This document shows positions 15,687-24,284 of a DNA stretch of 64,000 bases, in pieces (positions within the stretch are counted from its first letter, which is position 1; each line of letters starts with the position of its first letter). Source of the DNA: Palsa-504 sp963819785 (GTDB taxonomy: Bacteria; Actinomycetota; Actinomycetes; Streptosporangiales; Streptosporangiaceae). The position numbers were made by a program, and so were the translations under genes. The DNA lies in assembly GCA_963819785.1 (NCBI GenBank), contig CAWFXW010000020.1, forward strand, positions 310,001 to 374,000, in the 5' to 3' direction. A model generated the notes under the pieces. The model saw nothing but the letters and a program-made list of their open reading frames with translations, had not been told where the DNA came from and searched no databases.

Positions 15687-17156
15687 ATGGCGATTGAGTG
15701 GTCCGGTTTGAGTCCGGAGCTGCTGGTCCGGCTCGACCGTTCGGCGAGCGAACCGCTGCGCGCCCAGCTTGAGGCAAGCCTGCGCGAGGCGATCAGGGGC
15801 GGCCGGCTTCGCGCCGGGGAACGGCTGCCGTCCTCCCGGGAGCTCGCACGTGAGCTGGGCGTCTCCCGCGGCATGGTGCAAGACTGCTACGGGCAGTTGC
15901 TGGCCGAGGGATACCTGACCAGCCGCACCGGAGCCGCCACCCGGGTCGCCGACATCAGCGGCCAGCCCGCGGTGCTGGTGCCGCCCCCGCCGGGTCGCCA
16001 ACGTGAGGAACGGCCGCTGATCGCGGACTTCCAACCTGGCGTGCCGGACCTGTCCAGCTTCCCGCGTACCGACTGGGCCCGGGCCATCAAACAGGCGTGC
16101 ACCCAGGCCACCTCGGCGGACCTGGGATACGGCGACCCGCGCGGCAGTGCGGTGCTGCGCGAGGTGCTTGCCGGGTACCTGCGGCGGGTACGAGCCGCCG
16201 CCGCCAGCCCGGCGCAGATGATCATCAGCACCGGATTCGCGCAAGGAATCAACCTGGTCCTGCGCGCCCTGGCCCACGAGGGCAGCGTGACGTGCGTGGC
16301 CTTCGAGGATCCCGGGTACGGCAGCGCGCAGGCCGATGAAACCGTCCGCGCCGTCCTGGCCATGGGTATCCGGGTCACCCACGTGCCGGTCGACGGGGAA
16401 GGCCTCGTGGTCAGTGAACTGGCGGGCAGCGGAGCACAGGCGGTCGTGGTCACCCCGGCGCACCAGTCCCCTACCGGGGTGGTGCTGTCGGCGTCGCGGC
16501 GGCACGCCCTGACCGACTGGGCGCGACGCGGCGGCGGGTTCGTGATCGAGGACGACTACGACTCGGAGTTCCGCTACGACAAGGAGCCCGTCGGGGCGCT
16601 GCAGGGACTAGCCCCGGACCAGGTCTTCCTGCTCGGCACGGCCAGCAAGGCTCTGGCCCCGGCGGTTCGCCTCGGCTGGGTCCACGCCCCCGCGTCGCTG
16701 GCCGCCGCGGTCGCCGCCGAGAAAGAGATGAGCGATCGCGGCTCCTGCATGCTGGATCAGCTCGCCCTGGCCACCCTGCTTACCACCGGGCGGTACGACC
16801 GTCACCTGCGGCGGATGCGAACTGTCTACGCGGCCCGCCGCACCGCGCTGACCGGTGCGTTCGCCAGGCACGCCCCCGGGGTCCGGCTCGCCGGGCTCGC
16901 AGCCGGATTCCAGGCGGTCGCGCCGCTGCCTCCCGGCGCCGACGAAACAGCAGTGATCGCGGCGGCGCGTGAGCGGCGGGTCGGGCTGTACGGCATCGGC
17001 GACTACCGCGGCCATCCTGAGGCTTCGGCGCCGCCCGCGCTGGTCATGGGGTTCGGCAACGTCCGCGAGCGAGCCATCGAACCGGCCATCGCCGCCGTCG
17101 CCGATCTGCTCGTGCGATCAGGGGTTTCGGACACCCCCAACAATGCTCGAGCCTGA
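15687..17156 (+). CDS. MocR/PdxR-type GntR regulator with aminotransferase domain
   Basis: 489 residues. Residues about 15-85 are a GntR winged helix (SEPLRAQLEASLREAIRGGR, LPSSRELARELGVSRGMV). Residues about 115-480 are a class I aminotransferase fold. The PLP-binding lysine sits in GTASKALAPAVRLGWV, and the cofactor-contact motif is IEDDYDSEFRYD. Such fusions sense PLP or an amino compound and usually control vitamin B6, GABA, ectoine or taurine genes. None of these is adjacent; the divergent neighbour is a half-MFS pseudogene, so the target is uncertain. Confidence 0.9.
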   Translation: MAIEWSGLSPELLVRLDRSASEPLRAQLEASLREAIRGGRLRAGERLPSSRELARELGVSRGMVQDCYGQLLAEGYLTSRTGAATRVADISGQPAVLVPPPPGRQREERPLIADFQPGVPDLSSFPRTDWARAIKQACTQATSADLGYGDPRGSAVLREVLAGYLRRVRAAAASPAQMIISTGFAQGINLVLRALAHEGSVTCVAFEDPGYGSAQADETVRAVLAMGIRVTHVPVDGEGLVVSELAGSGAQAVVVTPAHQSPTGVVLSASRRHALTDWARRGGGFVIEDDYDSEFRYDKEPVGALQGLAPDQVFLLGTASKALAPAVRLGWVHAPASLAAAVAAEKEMSDRGSCMLDQLALATLLTTGRYDRHLRRMRTVYAARRTALTGAFARHAPGVRLAGLAAGFQAVAPLPPGADETAVIAAARERRVGLYGIGDYRGHPEASAPPALVMGFGNVRERAIEPAIAAVADLLVRSGVSDTPNNARA

Positions 17157-17165
17157 GCTCGAGCA
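17144..17165. terminator. Bidirectional hairpin between the MocR gene and ssrA
   Basis: TGCTCGAG (17144-17151) and CTCGAGCA (17158-17165) flank a 6-base loop that contains the MocR stop codon. It lies five bases from the 3' end of tmRNA on the opposite strand, so it can serve both convergent transcripts. Confidence 0.55.
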
Positions 17166-17169
17166 CTCG

Positions 17170-17537
17170 TGGAGGTGGCGGGAATCGAACCCGCGTCCTT
17201 CAGTGCATCACCAGGGCTTCTCCGGGTGCAGCTTGCTCTGCTTTTCTCAGCCCCGGCGATCACGCAAGCTAGACGCCGACGGGCTCAGCCACTGTTCGAT
17301 GTCCCCCCTGACCCCGCAGCCGGGTCAGACGGTAATCCTTCTAGCTGATGCCAGGCACCGGGTCGAAGGCATCCCCGGGCTGACAGACTTCTAACTCGCC
17401 TCAGGCGGCGAGTTCGAAGTCAGTGCTCTTTACATTGGCACTTATTGGTTTGCGGTCACAGGATTTACGAGGTCACAACCGCAACCCTCGGCCCGCTTCC
17501 CCTGGTTCAACCACCGAAGTCGAAACCGTTCACCCCC
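17170..17537 (-). ncRNA. ssrA: tmRNA (transfer-messenger RNA)
   Basis: The 5' end reads GGGGGUGAACGGUUUCGAC and pairs with CACCUCC at the 3' end to make the tRNA-like acceptor stem. The T-arm GGGUUCGAUUCCCGC is intact. The tag frame (minus strand, 17439 down to 17401) encodes ANVKSTDFELAA and ends UGA, with the resume codon GCC. Pseudoknot-forming GC stems follow (GACCCGGCUGCGGGGUC). The discriminator A is followed by CGA, not CCA, so CCA must be added after transcription. Its partner gene smpB is 5.3 kb away at 22792. Confidence 0.95.
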
Positions 17538-18200
17538 TATTGAGTTGTGCGGCAAGCACGGTACGTTCTGCCGTACAAGACCGTACACGTATAACACCCG
17601 GGAGCCAACCCGGATTCCCGGCTGGCGCGGCCCGGGTGTTGCGCTGCGGGTGGGCGCGGCTGGGCGTGGTGCCGGCGGCGCGCCTGGCGCTGGTCCGACG
17701 CCTCGGCGCGCGATGCCGGTGGCGCGCCTGGCGCGGTTCCGGTGCCCTCGGGCGTGCGGTGCGCAGAAAAATGGCCCCTGCGGGCGCTGGCGGTGGCCAA
17801 AACGCGCCCACAGGGGCCGACCGGCAGGGTCGGAGCCGGTCTACTGGCCGGGTCTCCCCCGAGATGAGGCCCGGACCCTTAACGTTGACTGGGCCGCAAC
17901 CCCCCGAGCGAACCCCAGTCACTCGTAAGGACGTCCGCGAACAGCGGCATGGTTGCCTGTGTTTTGTGACTCGAAGTTACGATTCCATAACTGAAAGTTA
18001 TAAGCCTGTTTGGCTTGGCCCCGGGGATGGCGGGATAGTGGCGGTTTGTGCAGGCGCTCCGGAGTGCGCTCCGGAGCACGGGTAGTCACGGTCGGGCGCC
18101 TGGGCCGACGCGGGGTGGCAACGACGTTGTTATGGCATGGGTGCGGCTCCGTAGGGGAGCTGTGCCGATCCGCCGGACTGGCGGGCGCTGGTGTGCTGGT
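17538..18200. other. Gene-free stretch between ssrA and the insertion sequence
   Basis: About 660 bases with no supportable gene. It contains a strong imperfect hairpin at 17773-17818 (GGCCCCTG/CAGGGGCC and GGGCGC/GCGCCC with one mismatch). The motif GCTCCGGAG occurs twice at about 18055-18078. The ssrA promoter should be near 17540-17600, but I see no clear boxes. Confidence 0.4.
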
Positions 18201-18234
18201 CGATGTCACATGGGTGTGGCTCCTTTGCCGTGAG
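18201..18234 (+). repeat. IS left terminal inverted repeat
   Basis: It begins CGATGTCACATGGGTGTGGC and ends CCGTGAG. It matches the reverse complement of 19974-20007 at 32 of 34 positions. Confidence 0.85.
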
Positions 18235-18250
18235 TTTCCGTGGTGGTCTT

Positions 18251-19962
18251 TTATGCGGCGAGCGCGAGTTCGTGGTGAGGCGTGGGGGGGTTGCGGAGCT
18301 TGCTGAGGTGGTTGCGGTGGTGCTCACGGGCGATGTGCCAGTTCCAGTAGGCGGGCAGGTCGCTGCTGGCGGCGATGGCGCGCATCCAGAGCATGGCCTG
18401 GGCGCCGGCCAGGCTCCAGCGGGCTCCGGTGATTCCGAGGCGGTCGCCGATGATGTGCCGGCATGCGCCTTCGATGATCCCGGTGGCGATGGGCCAGCCG
18501 TTCGCGAGGGCTGCGGGATAGTCCAGGTACGGTTCCTTGGCCTGCAGGTAGTGCGTGGTCTTGCGGATGTTCTTCTCATGCTCCCCGCCGGGTCTGGGGG
18601 GATCGGCGGCGGCCCTGGCGGTGATGCCGGCGATGACGCCGCGGCTGTTGCCGGCGAGGATGTCCAGTCCCCAGGCGGTGACCTGGTCCTCGGTGGCGCG
18701 GGTATCGCCGGGCGGGGTGAAGGCGAGAGCGGCTTTCCACAGGTACTCGATCACGTGGATGAAGTCGATGAGGATGGTGATCGCCTTGCCCCGCTCCGCG
18801 GCTTCGTTCTGGAAGCACTCGATCTGGTGGGCGTTGCCGTCGACGAGGGCGAGCCAGTCCCGCTGCAGTTCCGGGTCGCGCAGGCCGGCTTCGGCCATGA
18901 CCTGGGCGATGACCTCGGCGCAGGTGGCGGTGATGCCGCAGGTGTACCACTTGTTCACCGCCTGCGGGGTGACCGGCGGCTGCCCGGCCGGGCGGAGCAT
19001 GATGTCCTGCGGGGTGCGGGCCGGCCCGTCCGGCGGCAGGGAATCGAACACCGCGCCGGTCTCGGCCATCCGCTTCTTCGCCTGCTTTTCCCCGCTCCCG
19101 AGCCGTTTATCCCCTTTCCTGTCCCGTTTCGCGGCCTTGCGGGCGGTCTCCGCGCGCAGCGCGTCCGGCCGCATCGACACGCCCTTGGCGTCCGCGGACA
19201 TCCCCAGCACGGCCGGCCGTTCCTCCCCGTCCGGGCCGGCGATGACAGGCGCGCCCGGCACCGGCGGCCGGCCGCGAACTCCTCCGCGTCCGCCGCGGCC
19301 CGCGCCACGATCTCCTCCAGCTGCCGTTTCCCGGTACTGACCCCCGTCGCGGCCAGCACGAGGTCGTGCCCGTCCTGGAACGACCCGGACCGGCACGCCA
19401 TCTCCGCGAACCGCTGCAGCTGCCAGGAATGCCCGCACGGCGGCAGGTTCAGCACCGCGTCCCGCCAGTGCAAGTCCGGCACCCCCTTCTCCCGCGACCG
19501 GTACGCGATCCTGCGGACCGTCACCTTCCCCAGCATCGTCACCACCGTCACCTGCGACTTCTCCCGGCAGCCCCGCCAGTGCCCGTCCGCCCCCGCCAGC
19601 CCCGGCAACGGCGTCTCCTGTCCCGCCTGCGCGTCCAGGGCCAGCTGCAGCGCCCGCAGCCCGATCGCCCGGCTCGCTTCCACCGCGGCCTGCTCCATCT
19701 CAGCCAGCGTCCCCGCCCCCGCCGCCGCCGTGAACAGGCACGCCACCTGCACCATGACCTGCCCCAGCCCGGGAGCCACCGCGTCTCCCGCCCCCTCCAG
19801 TACCGCCAGCGGCCCGCTCGCCACCAGCCCGCCCACCGCATACCCTTCCATCGAGGCTTCCTTCCGCAGGTTCCGTTTTCGCACTTCAGAACCGTACGGA
19901 ACGGAAGCCTCACCCATGCCCGGACACGCCGCGAACCCCGCGAAACACCCCAGACACCGCAT
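18251..19962 (-). pseudogene. ISKra4-family transposase, frameshifted
   Basis: The N-terminal part runs from about 19962 (more likely start MEGYAVGG near 19850) through DGHWRGCREKSQVTVVTMLG, VPDLHWRDAVLNLPPCGHS and DAEEFAAGR. The frame then shifts by -1 at about 19270 into PPVPGAPVIAGPDGEERPAV, and continues to the stop at 18251. The second part carries the catalytic DDE-type blocks: LVDGNAHQIECF, ILIDFIHVIEYLWKAA and GIIEGACRHIIGDRLG. Some ISKra4 relatives use programmed -1 frameshifting. Here the junction (GGCCGGCCGCCGG) has no classical A-rich slippery heptamer, so a one-base deletion is more likely. Confidence 0.8.
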
Positions 19963-19973
19963 CGCAAACCCGG

Positions 19974-20007
19974 CTCACGGCGAAGGAGCCACACCCATGT
20001 CACATCG
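19974..20007 (-). repeat. IS right terminal inverted repeat
   Basis: The complement of the left repeat. It lies outside the transposase 5' end and ends ...CCCATGTCACATCG on the + strand. Confidence 0.85.
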
Positions 20008-20153
20008 TGCCTGTTCTTGCAGGTACAACGTCACATCGACCCGGTAACCCGGACGCGGCCCGCGCCGATGGCAGCGCTTGTGGTTCCCGTGGTGCGGGAG
20101 TGCGCCGTGGTACGCCGGCCCGGCCAGGCTGCAGGGCGGCGGCGCGGCGCTTG

Positions 20154-20207
20154 CATGATCGCGAAGGTTTTACTACTCCCTGGAGTATGAAAGTCTTCGC
20201 GATCATG
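20154..20207. repeat. Long palindrome, possible MITE
   Basis: A perfect 13-bp inverted repeat (CATGATCGCGAAG at 20154-20166, complement at 20195-20207). Imperfect pairing continues inward to ACTCC/GGAGT, giving a 54-base near-palindrome. It lies between the insertion sequence and the PBP-like gene, in a 430-base region without genes. Confidence 0.6.
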
Positions 20208-20383
20208 GAAACTCGGGGCTTCAGCTCTAGGCGTACAGCCCCAGCCGCATCGGCCGCACCTCCCCGACCCTCCATGCAGAAGAGCCGCACCCTTGTAGCA
20301 ATCATGTTGTTGAGCGGAGTCCTGGAGGCGGGTCAGGTGGGGACAGGGAGGTAGATGGGGCAAAAGTGACCTGTGGGGTTTGG

Positions 20384-20464
20384 TCAGGTGCCCAGGATGG
20401 CGAGGGTGGGTCAGGCGCCCAGGATGGCGAGGGTGGGTCAGGTGCCCAGGATGGCGAGGAAGGC
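20384..20464 (-). repeat. 27-bp tandem repeat at a gene 3' end
   Basis: Three copies of a 27-bp unit, starting at 20384, 20411 and 20438. Each contains the codons for LAILG(T/A) followed by TGA on the minus strand. The first copy reached by ribosomes (20438) supplies the real stop of the PBP-like gene; the other two lie downstream of it and are untranslated. Confidence 0.85.
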
Positions 20465-22795
20465 GCGGGCCAGGGCGGCGGCGGAGAGCTGCGGCGTCTT
20501 GCCGGATTCGATCGCGGCGATCGCGATGTCGCCGCGGTAGCCGACGAACCAGCTCATCCAGCCCGATCCGGTGCGGACCAGGCCGACCTGCCCGTACACC
20601 TGCTGCCCAGGCAGGCTGGCCGCCTGGGCGGCACCGGAGCGGACCGCGCCGCGCATGAGCCCGCGCACCGCGGTCATCATGCCCGTGTCCAGCTCGGCGC
20701 CGCTCGCGGGCGGATCGGGTGCCTGGAGCACCTGCGGGACGTGCCAGCGGCCCGCGTCCACCGTGGCGGCCACCATGGCCATGGACAGCAGGCTCATCCG
20801 CACGTTGCCCTGGCCGATGGTCTGCGCCGCCAGGTTCGCGTCACCCGTGGCGGAGGGCACCAACCCGGAGAAGACCGGCACCTGCAGCTGCGACCAGTCG
20901 GAGCCGATGCCGAACTCCCTGACGACCTGGACCCACTGGCTCGCCGTGAGCCGCTCGGACAGCTGCGCGAACGCCGTGCCGCAGCCCTCGGCGAAAGCGG
21001 TGCTGAACGGCTTCGACACGCCGGTCCCCTCGCTGGCGAAGGTCTGCCCCCCGACGTTGAAGGAACTCGCGCACGGGATCGAGGTGTCCGCCTTCACGAG
21101 GCCGTATTTGACCAGCGCGGCCGCGGACACGATGGTGAACGCGGCGCCCGGCGTCAGCTTCGCGTTCAGCGCGCCGTCCGCGGGCAGGGCCACGGACGCC
21201 TGGCGCTGCGCGACGGCCAGCACCGCGCCGGTCGACGCCCGGACGGCGACGATCTCGCCCGAGCTGGACACGCCCTCCAGGGCGGTCAGGGCGGCATCTT
21301 GTGCCGCCGGGTCGATCGTGGTGCGTACCGGCGTGCCCGTCGTGCCCGGCCACTGGGCCAGGATGCCGGTCTGCTGGCCGGCCGAGTTCACCGCTATCAC
21401 CTCGGTCGTCGGCGTGCCGAGCAACTGGCGCTGATATTTCTGCTCGAGCCCGGAAAGGCCCACCGTGGTGCCCGGGGCGTACAGTGCGCCGTCGGCGCGC
21501 AGCCGCTCGTTGATCTCGCTGCCCACCCCGCCGACCAGGCCGGTGGCCCTGGCCTGGAACACCCGCTGGGCCTCACGCCTGACCATCAGCCCAGGCACGC
21601 TACGCAGGCTGGAGCGTAGCCTGGCGTAGCTGGCGGAGTCGAGGGTGGCGAGCCGGAGGAAGGAATGCGGCGGGGCGGCCGTGATCTGGCCGAGCACCTG
21701 CCCGGCCTGCAACCCGGTGTGCTTGGCAAAGGCCTGAGCCGTGGTCGCCGGGCTGGCCAGGCGATCCGGCATCACGCCGAGCACGTAGGCCGGGGCCTCG
21801 AGCTGAAGCGGATCGCCCTTGTCGTCGAGCACGGCGGCCCGGTCCGGGAAGGTGGTCACCACGGCCAGGCGCTCGGCAGGCCCCAGGCTCGGGTTGATGA
21901 CGCTCGGCGCCCACACGACCTTCCAGTCGCCGCCAACCCGGCGCATGTCGAAGTGGCCTCGGTAGTTCCACACGCGTCCCTGCTGAGCGAGGTTGACCGT
22001 GGCCGTGAAGGACGCCTCGGCGGTGTTGCCGTGCTGGACCACCGACTTCATGGACAGGAACATCTGCGACGCATCGAGCTGAGCGACAGCTCCGCGCAGG
22101 CTCGCGGCCACCGTGTCCGCTGGGGCCGTGGTGAGCGCGCCCGCGGCGGCGTACTGCTGCTCCTGCCAGGCGAACATGAACGACTGGGCGGTGGGTTCGG
22201 CCGAAAGTTCCGTGCCGAAGCCGGTGGCCAGGCCGATGACCAGGATGCCGATGGCCACGATGGCGACGGCGGCGATACGCGCGCGCTTCGTCCGCCGGGT
22301 CGCGGGTGGGGACTTGCGGCCGGGCCCACCCGAGCCGGGCGCGACGTGGCGGGCTGACCGGCTCCCGCGAGAGACCAGCCGGGCGGGCCTGGCCGCCCGG
22401 GGCCGCAGTGCCGGGGGGACCTCAGGAACTGAAGGGACCGGTGGGGCTGATGCGGTTGGGTGGTTTTCGGAGGTTGGGAGGGTTTCTGGGGTTGGAGGGG
22501 CGACGGGGCTTAGAGATGTTTGGGGAACCAGGCCGTTCGGGACGGGTGGTCCGGGCGCGAGGCCGTCGGGGGCGAGCGGGTGGTTGTCCGGTGCGAGCGG
22601 GTGGCCGTCGGGGGCGAGCGGGTGGCCGTCGGGCGCGGGCGGGCTGCCGAGGGGGAGCTGCGCGGCGGTATCCGAGCCCGGCGCGGCGCCGTTGTGGCCC
22701 GGGCCGCGGCGCGGCCTGGGCGCGAACAGGCCCCGCGGCCTGGCGTGGCCGCCGCGCTCGTTCGCCGGAGGGGACACTATCCGCCTGCCCGTCAC
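20438..22795 (-). CDS. Penicillin-binding protein homologue lacking catalytic motifs
   Basis: 785 residues. A proline-rich cytoplasmic N-terminus with HPLAPDG repeats is followed by a membrane helix at about 174-193 and an NTF2-like (MecA_N-type) domain at 195-300. A PBP dimerisation domain (AAVLDDKGDPL) comes next, then a transpeptidase-like domain from about 490. The expected active-site motifs are all altered. The SxxK site (canonical PGSTFK) reads PGAAFT at 549-554. The SxN site reads GCG at 604-606. The KTG site reads QVG at 736-738. The fold-defining sequence around them is kept (TAFAQL, SWFVGY). It is probably a non-catalytic regulator or scaffold of cell-wall synthesis. Its start overlaps the smpB stop by four bases. 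Confidence 0.85.
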   Translation of the reverse strand: MTGRRIVSPPANERGGHARPRGLFAPRPRRGPGHNGAAPGSDTAAQLPLGSPPAPDGHPLAPDGHPLAPDNHPLAPDGLAPGPPVPNGLVPQTSLSPVAPPTPETLPTSENHPTASAPPVPSVPEVPPALRPRAARPARLVSRGSRSARHVAPGSGGPGRKSPPATRRTKRARIAAVAIVAIGILVIGLATGFGTELSAEPTAQSFMFAWQEQQYAAAGALTTAPADTVAASLRGAVAQLDASQMFLSMKSVVQHGNTAEASFTATVNLAQQGRVWNYRGHFDMRRVGGDWKVVWAPSVINPSLGPAERLAVVTTFPDRAAVLDDKGDPLQLEAPAYVLGVMPDRLASPATTAQAFAKHTGLQAGQVLGQITAAPPHSFLRLATLDSASYARLRSSLRSVPGLMVRREAQRVFQARATGLVGGVGSEINERLRADGALYAPGTTVGLSGLEQKYQRQLLGTPTTEVIAVNSAGQQTGILAQWPGTTGTPVRTTIDPAAQDAALTALEGVSSSGEIVAVRASTGAVLAVAQRQASVALPADGALNAKLTPGAAFTIVSAAALVKYGLVKADTSIPCASSFNVGGQTFASEGTGVSKPFSTAFAEGCGTAFAQLSERLTASQWVQVVREFGIGSDWSQLQVPVFSGLVPSATGDANLAAQTIGQGNVRMSLLSMAMVAATVDAGRWHVPQVLQAPDPPASGAELDTGMMTAVRGLMRGAVRSGAAQAASLPGQQVYGQVGLVRTGSGWMSWFVGYRGDIAIAAIESGKTPQLSAAALARAFLAILGT

Positions 22796-23256
22796 CTTCG
22801 CCGTTTCAGGGCTCGGTCCATTTCCCTGGCCGCGTCGCGCTTAGCCAGATCCTGGCGCTTGTCGTAGGTCCGCTTGCCGCGGGCGAGACCCAGCTCCACC
22901 TTGACGTTCCCGTCCCTGAAGTACAGCGAGAGCGGGACCAGCGTCAGGCCTTGCTCGGCCACCTGGTGGGCCAGCTTGTCGATCTCCTTGCGGTGCAGCA
23001 AGAGCTTCCTGATGCGCCTGGGCGTGTGGTTGGTCCAGGTGCCCTCGGTGTACTCCGGGATGTGGACGTTGTGCAGCCACACCTCATCATCGCTGATCTG
23101 CGCGAACCCGTCCTGCAGCGACGCGCGGCCCGCGCGCAGCGACTTCACCTCGGTTCCGGTCAGTACGAGCCCCGCCTCGTAGGTGTCCTCGATGCGGTAG
23201 TCGTGGTACGCACGGCGATTACGGGCGATGACCTTCCGCCCCTGCTCCCGAGCCAC
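22792..23256 (-). CDS. smpB: SsrA-binding protein SmpB
   Basis: 154 residues from GTG 23256, chosen because VAREQGRKVIARNRRAYHDY is the family N-terminus and GGGAGGG precedes it; a longer frame would overlap ftsX by nearly 50 bases. Conserved blocks are YEAGLVLTGTEVKSLRAG, LTLVPLSLYF and GLARGKRTYDKRQDLAKRD. SmpB delivers tmRNA to stalled ribosomes, and the matching ssrA lies in this window. It follows ftsX by 23 bases and overlaps the PBP-like gene, so it is within the ftsEX transcript. Confidence 0.96.
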   Translation of the reverse strand: MAREQGRKVIARNRRAYHDYRIEDTYEAGLVLTGTEVKSLRAGRASLQDGFAQISDDEVWLHNVHIPEYTEGTWTNHTPRRIRKLLLHRKEIDKLAHQVAEQGLTLVPLSLYFRDGNVKVELGLARGKRTYDKRQDLAKRDAAREMDRALKRRR

Positions 23257-23279
23257 GTCCCTCCCGTCATCGGTTCCAC

Positions 23280-24191
23280 TCAGATACGCAGGTAGCGGCG
23301 CAGTGTCAGGAACGACGTCGCACCGCACAACAACACTCCCACGACCATCGAGAAGAAGATCACCTCGAGCAAGTCGCCCAGGGACAAACCCACGTTGAAT
23401 GAGAAGTACTGCTCCAGGCTATCTAGCATGAGGGACTTGACCGCAACAAGGAGCCCCGCCGAGATGGCCCAGCCGATCAGCCCGGCTATCGTCCCCTCGA
23501 GCAGGAACGGCAGCTGGATGTAGAAGTTCGACGCTCCGACCAGGCGCATGATGGCGGTTTCCCGGCGCCGGTTGAAGGCGGAGAGCCTGATCGTGTTGGC
23601 GACCAGCAGGACGGCGGCCACGATCAGGATCAGCGCGATGATGATCACCGCGTTCCTGGCCCCGTCGAGCAGCCGGTAGAACTTGTCCAGGATGGTCATC
23701 TCGTCGATCACGGTCTCCACCCCGGTCCGGCCGGTGACCGCGCTGGCCACGATGTTGTAGTCGGCCTCGGGGTTCTTGAGCTTGACCTGGAACGAGTCGG
23801 GGATGTCGCCTTCCTGGGTGTTCTGGACCAGGGAGGGCTCGTTGGAGAATTCCTGCCTGAACTCCTGGTACGCCTGCTGCTGGCTCACGTAGTAGACCGT
23901 CTCCACCTGCGGCATCGAGGTGAGCTGCTGGCGCAGCTGGTCCTTCTCGGCCTGGGTGGCGGGGCCGTCCCGCTGGCACTGCGGCTGCGGGCTCGTCTTG
24001 ATGCACAGGTAGATCGACAGCTCGACCTTGCCCTGCCAGTAGGTTCTCGTCCGGTCCACCTGCTTGACGAACAGCAGGCCCGTGCCGAGCAGGGACAGGC
24101 TGATGGCCACCACCACGATGAGCGCCATCGTCATGGTGAGATTCCGGCGCAGCCCGATCCAGATCTCCTGCAAGACGAAATGTGAACGCAT
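23280..24191 (-). CDS. ftsX: Cell division ABC-type permease FtsX
   Basis: 303 residues with the FtsX layout: one N-terminal helix (about 20-42), a periplasm-side domain (about 45-180), and three C-terminal helices with the amphipathic LSAFNRRRETAIMRLVGAS region. With FtsE it signals to peptidoglycan hydrolases during division. It lies 93 bases downstream of ftsE and 23 bases upstream of smpB. Confidence 0.95.
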   Translation of the reverse strand: MRSHFVLQEIWIGLRRNLTMTMALIVVVAISLSLLGTGLLFVKQVDRTRTYWQGKVELSIYLCIKTSPQPQCQRDGPATQAEKDQLRQQLTSMPQVETVYYVSQQQAYQEFRQEFSNEPSLVQNTQEGDIPDSFQVKLKNPEADYNIVASAVTGRTGVETVIDEMTILDKFYRLLDGARNAVIIIALILIVAAVLLVANTIRLSAFNRRRETAIMRLVGASNFYIQLPFLLEGTIAGLIGWAISAGLLVAVKSLMLDSLEQYFSFNVGLSLGDLLEVIFFSMVVGVLLCGATSFLTLRRYLRI

Positions 24192-24284
24192 GCTGGCTGA
24201 TCCCTCGATAGTCCTTGGTAGGGGCTTATGGGTTCGGCGCCGCGCGGCGGGCCAGCGGGGTGAGCCCAGCGCGGCGATGACCGG

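Larger units (their letters stand above)
18201..20007 (-). mobile_element. ISKra4-like insertion sequence
   Basis: A 1.8-kb element bounded by 34-bp imperfect inverted repeats (18201-18234 and 19974-20007; two mismatches) that enclose one transposase gene reading right to left. Transposase motifs fit the ISKra4 family. Flanking bases show no clear target-site duplication. The single-base frameshift in the transposase suggests the copy is inactive, unless the shift is a sequence error or programmed. Confidence 0.85.

Noticed and set aside
17530..17922. Open frame upstream of ssrA
   Set aside because: It overlaps the tmRNA 5' end, is low-complexity and has no ribosome binding site.
18195..20012. 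Target-site duplication flanking the IS
   Set aside because: The bases outside the inverted repeats (CTGGT on the left, TGCCT on the right) do not match.
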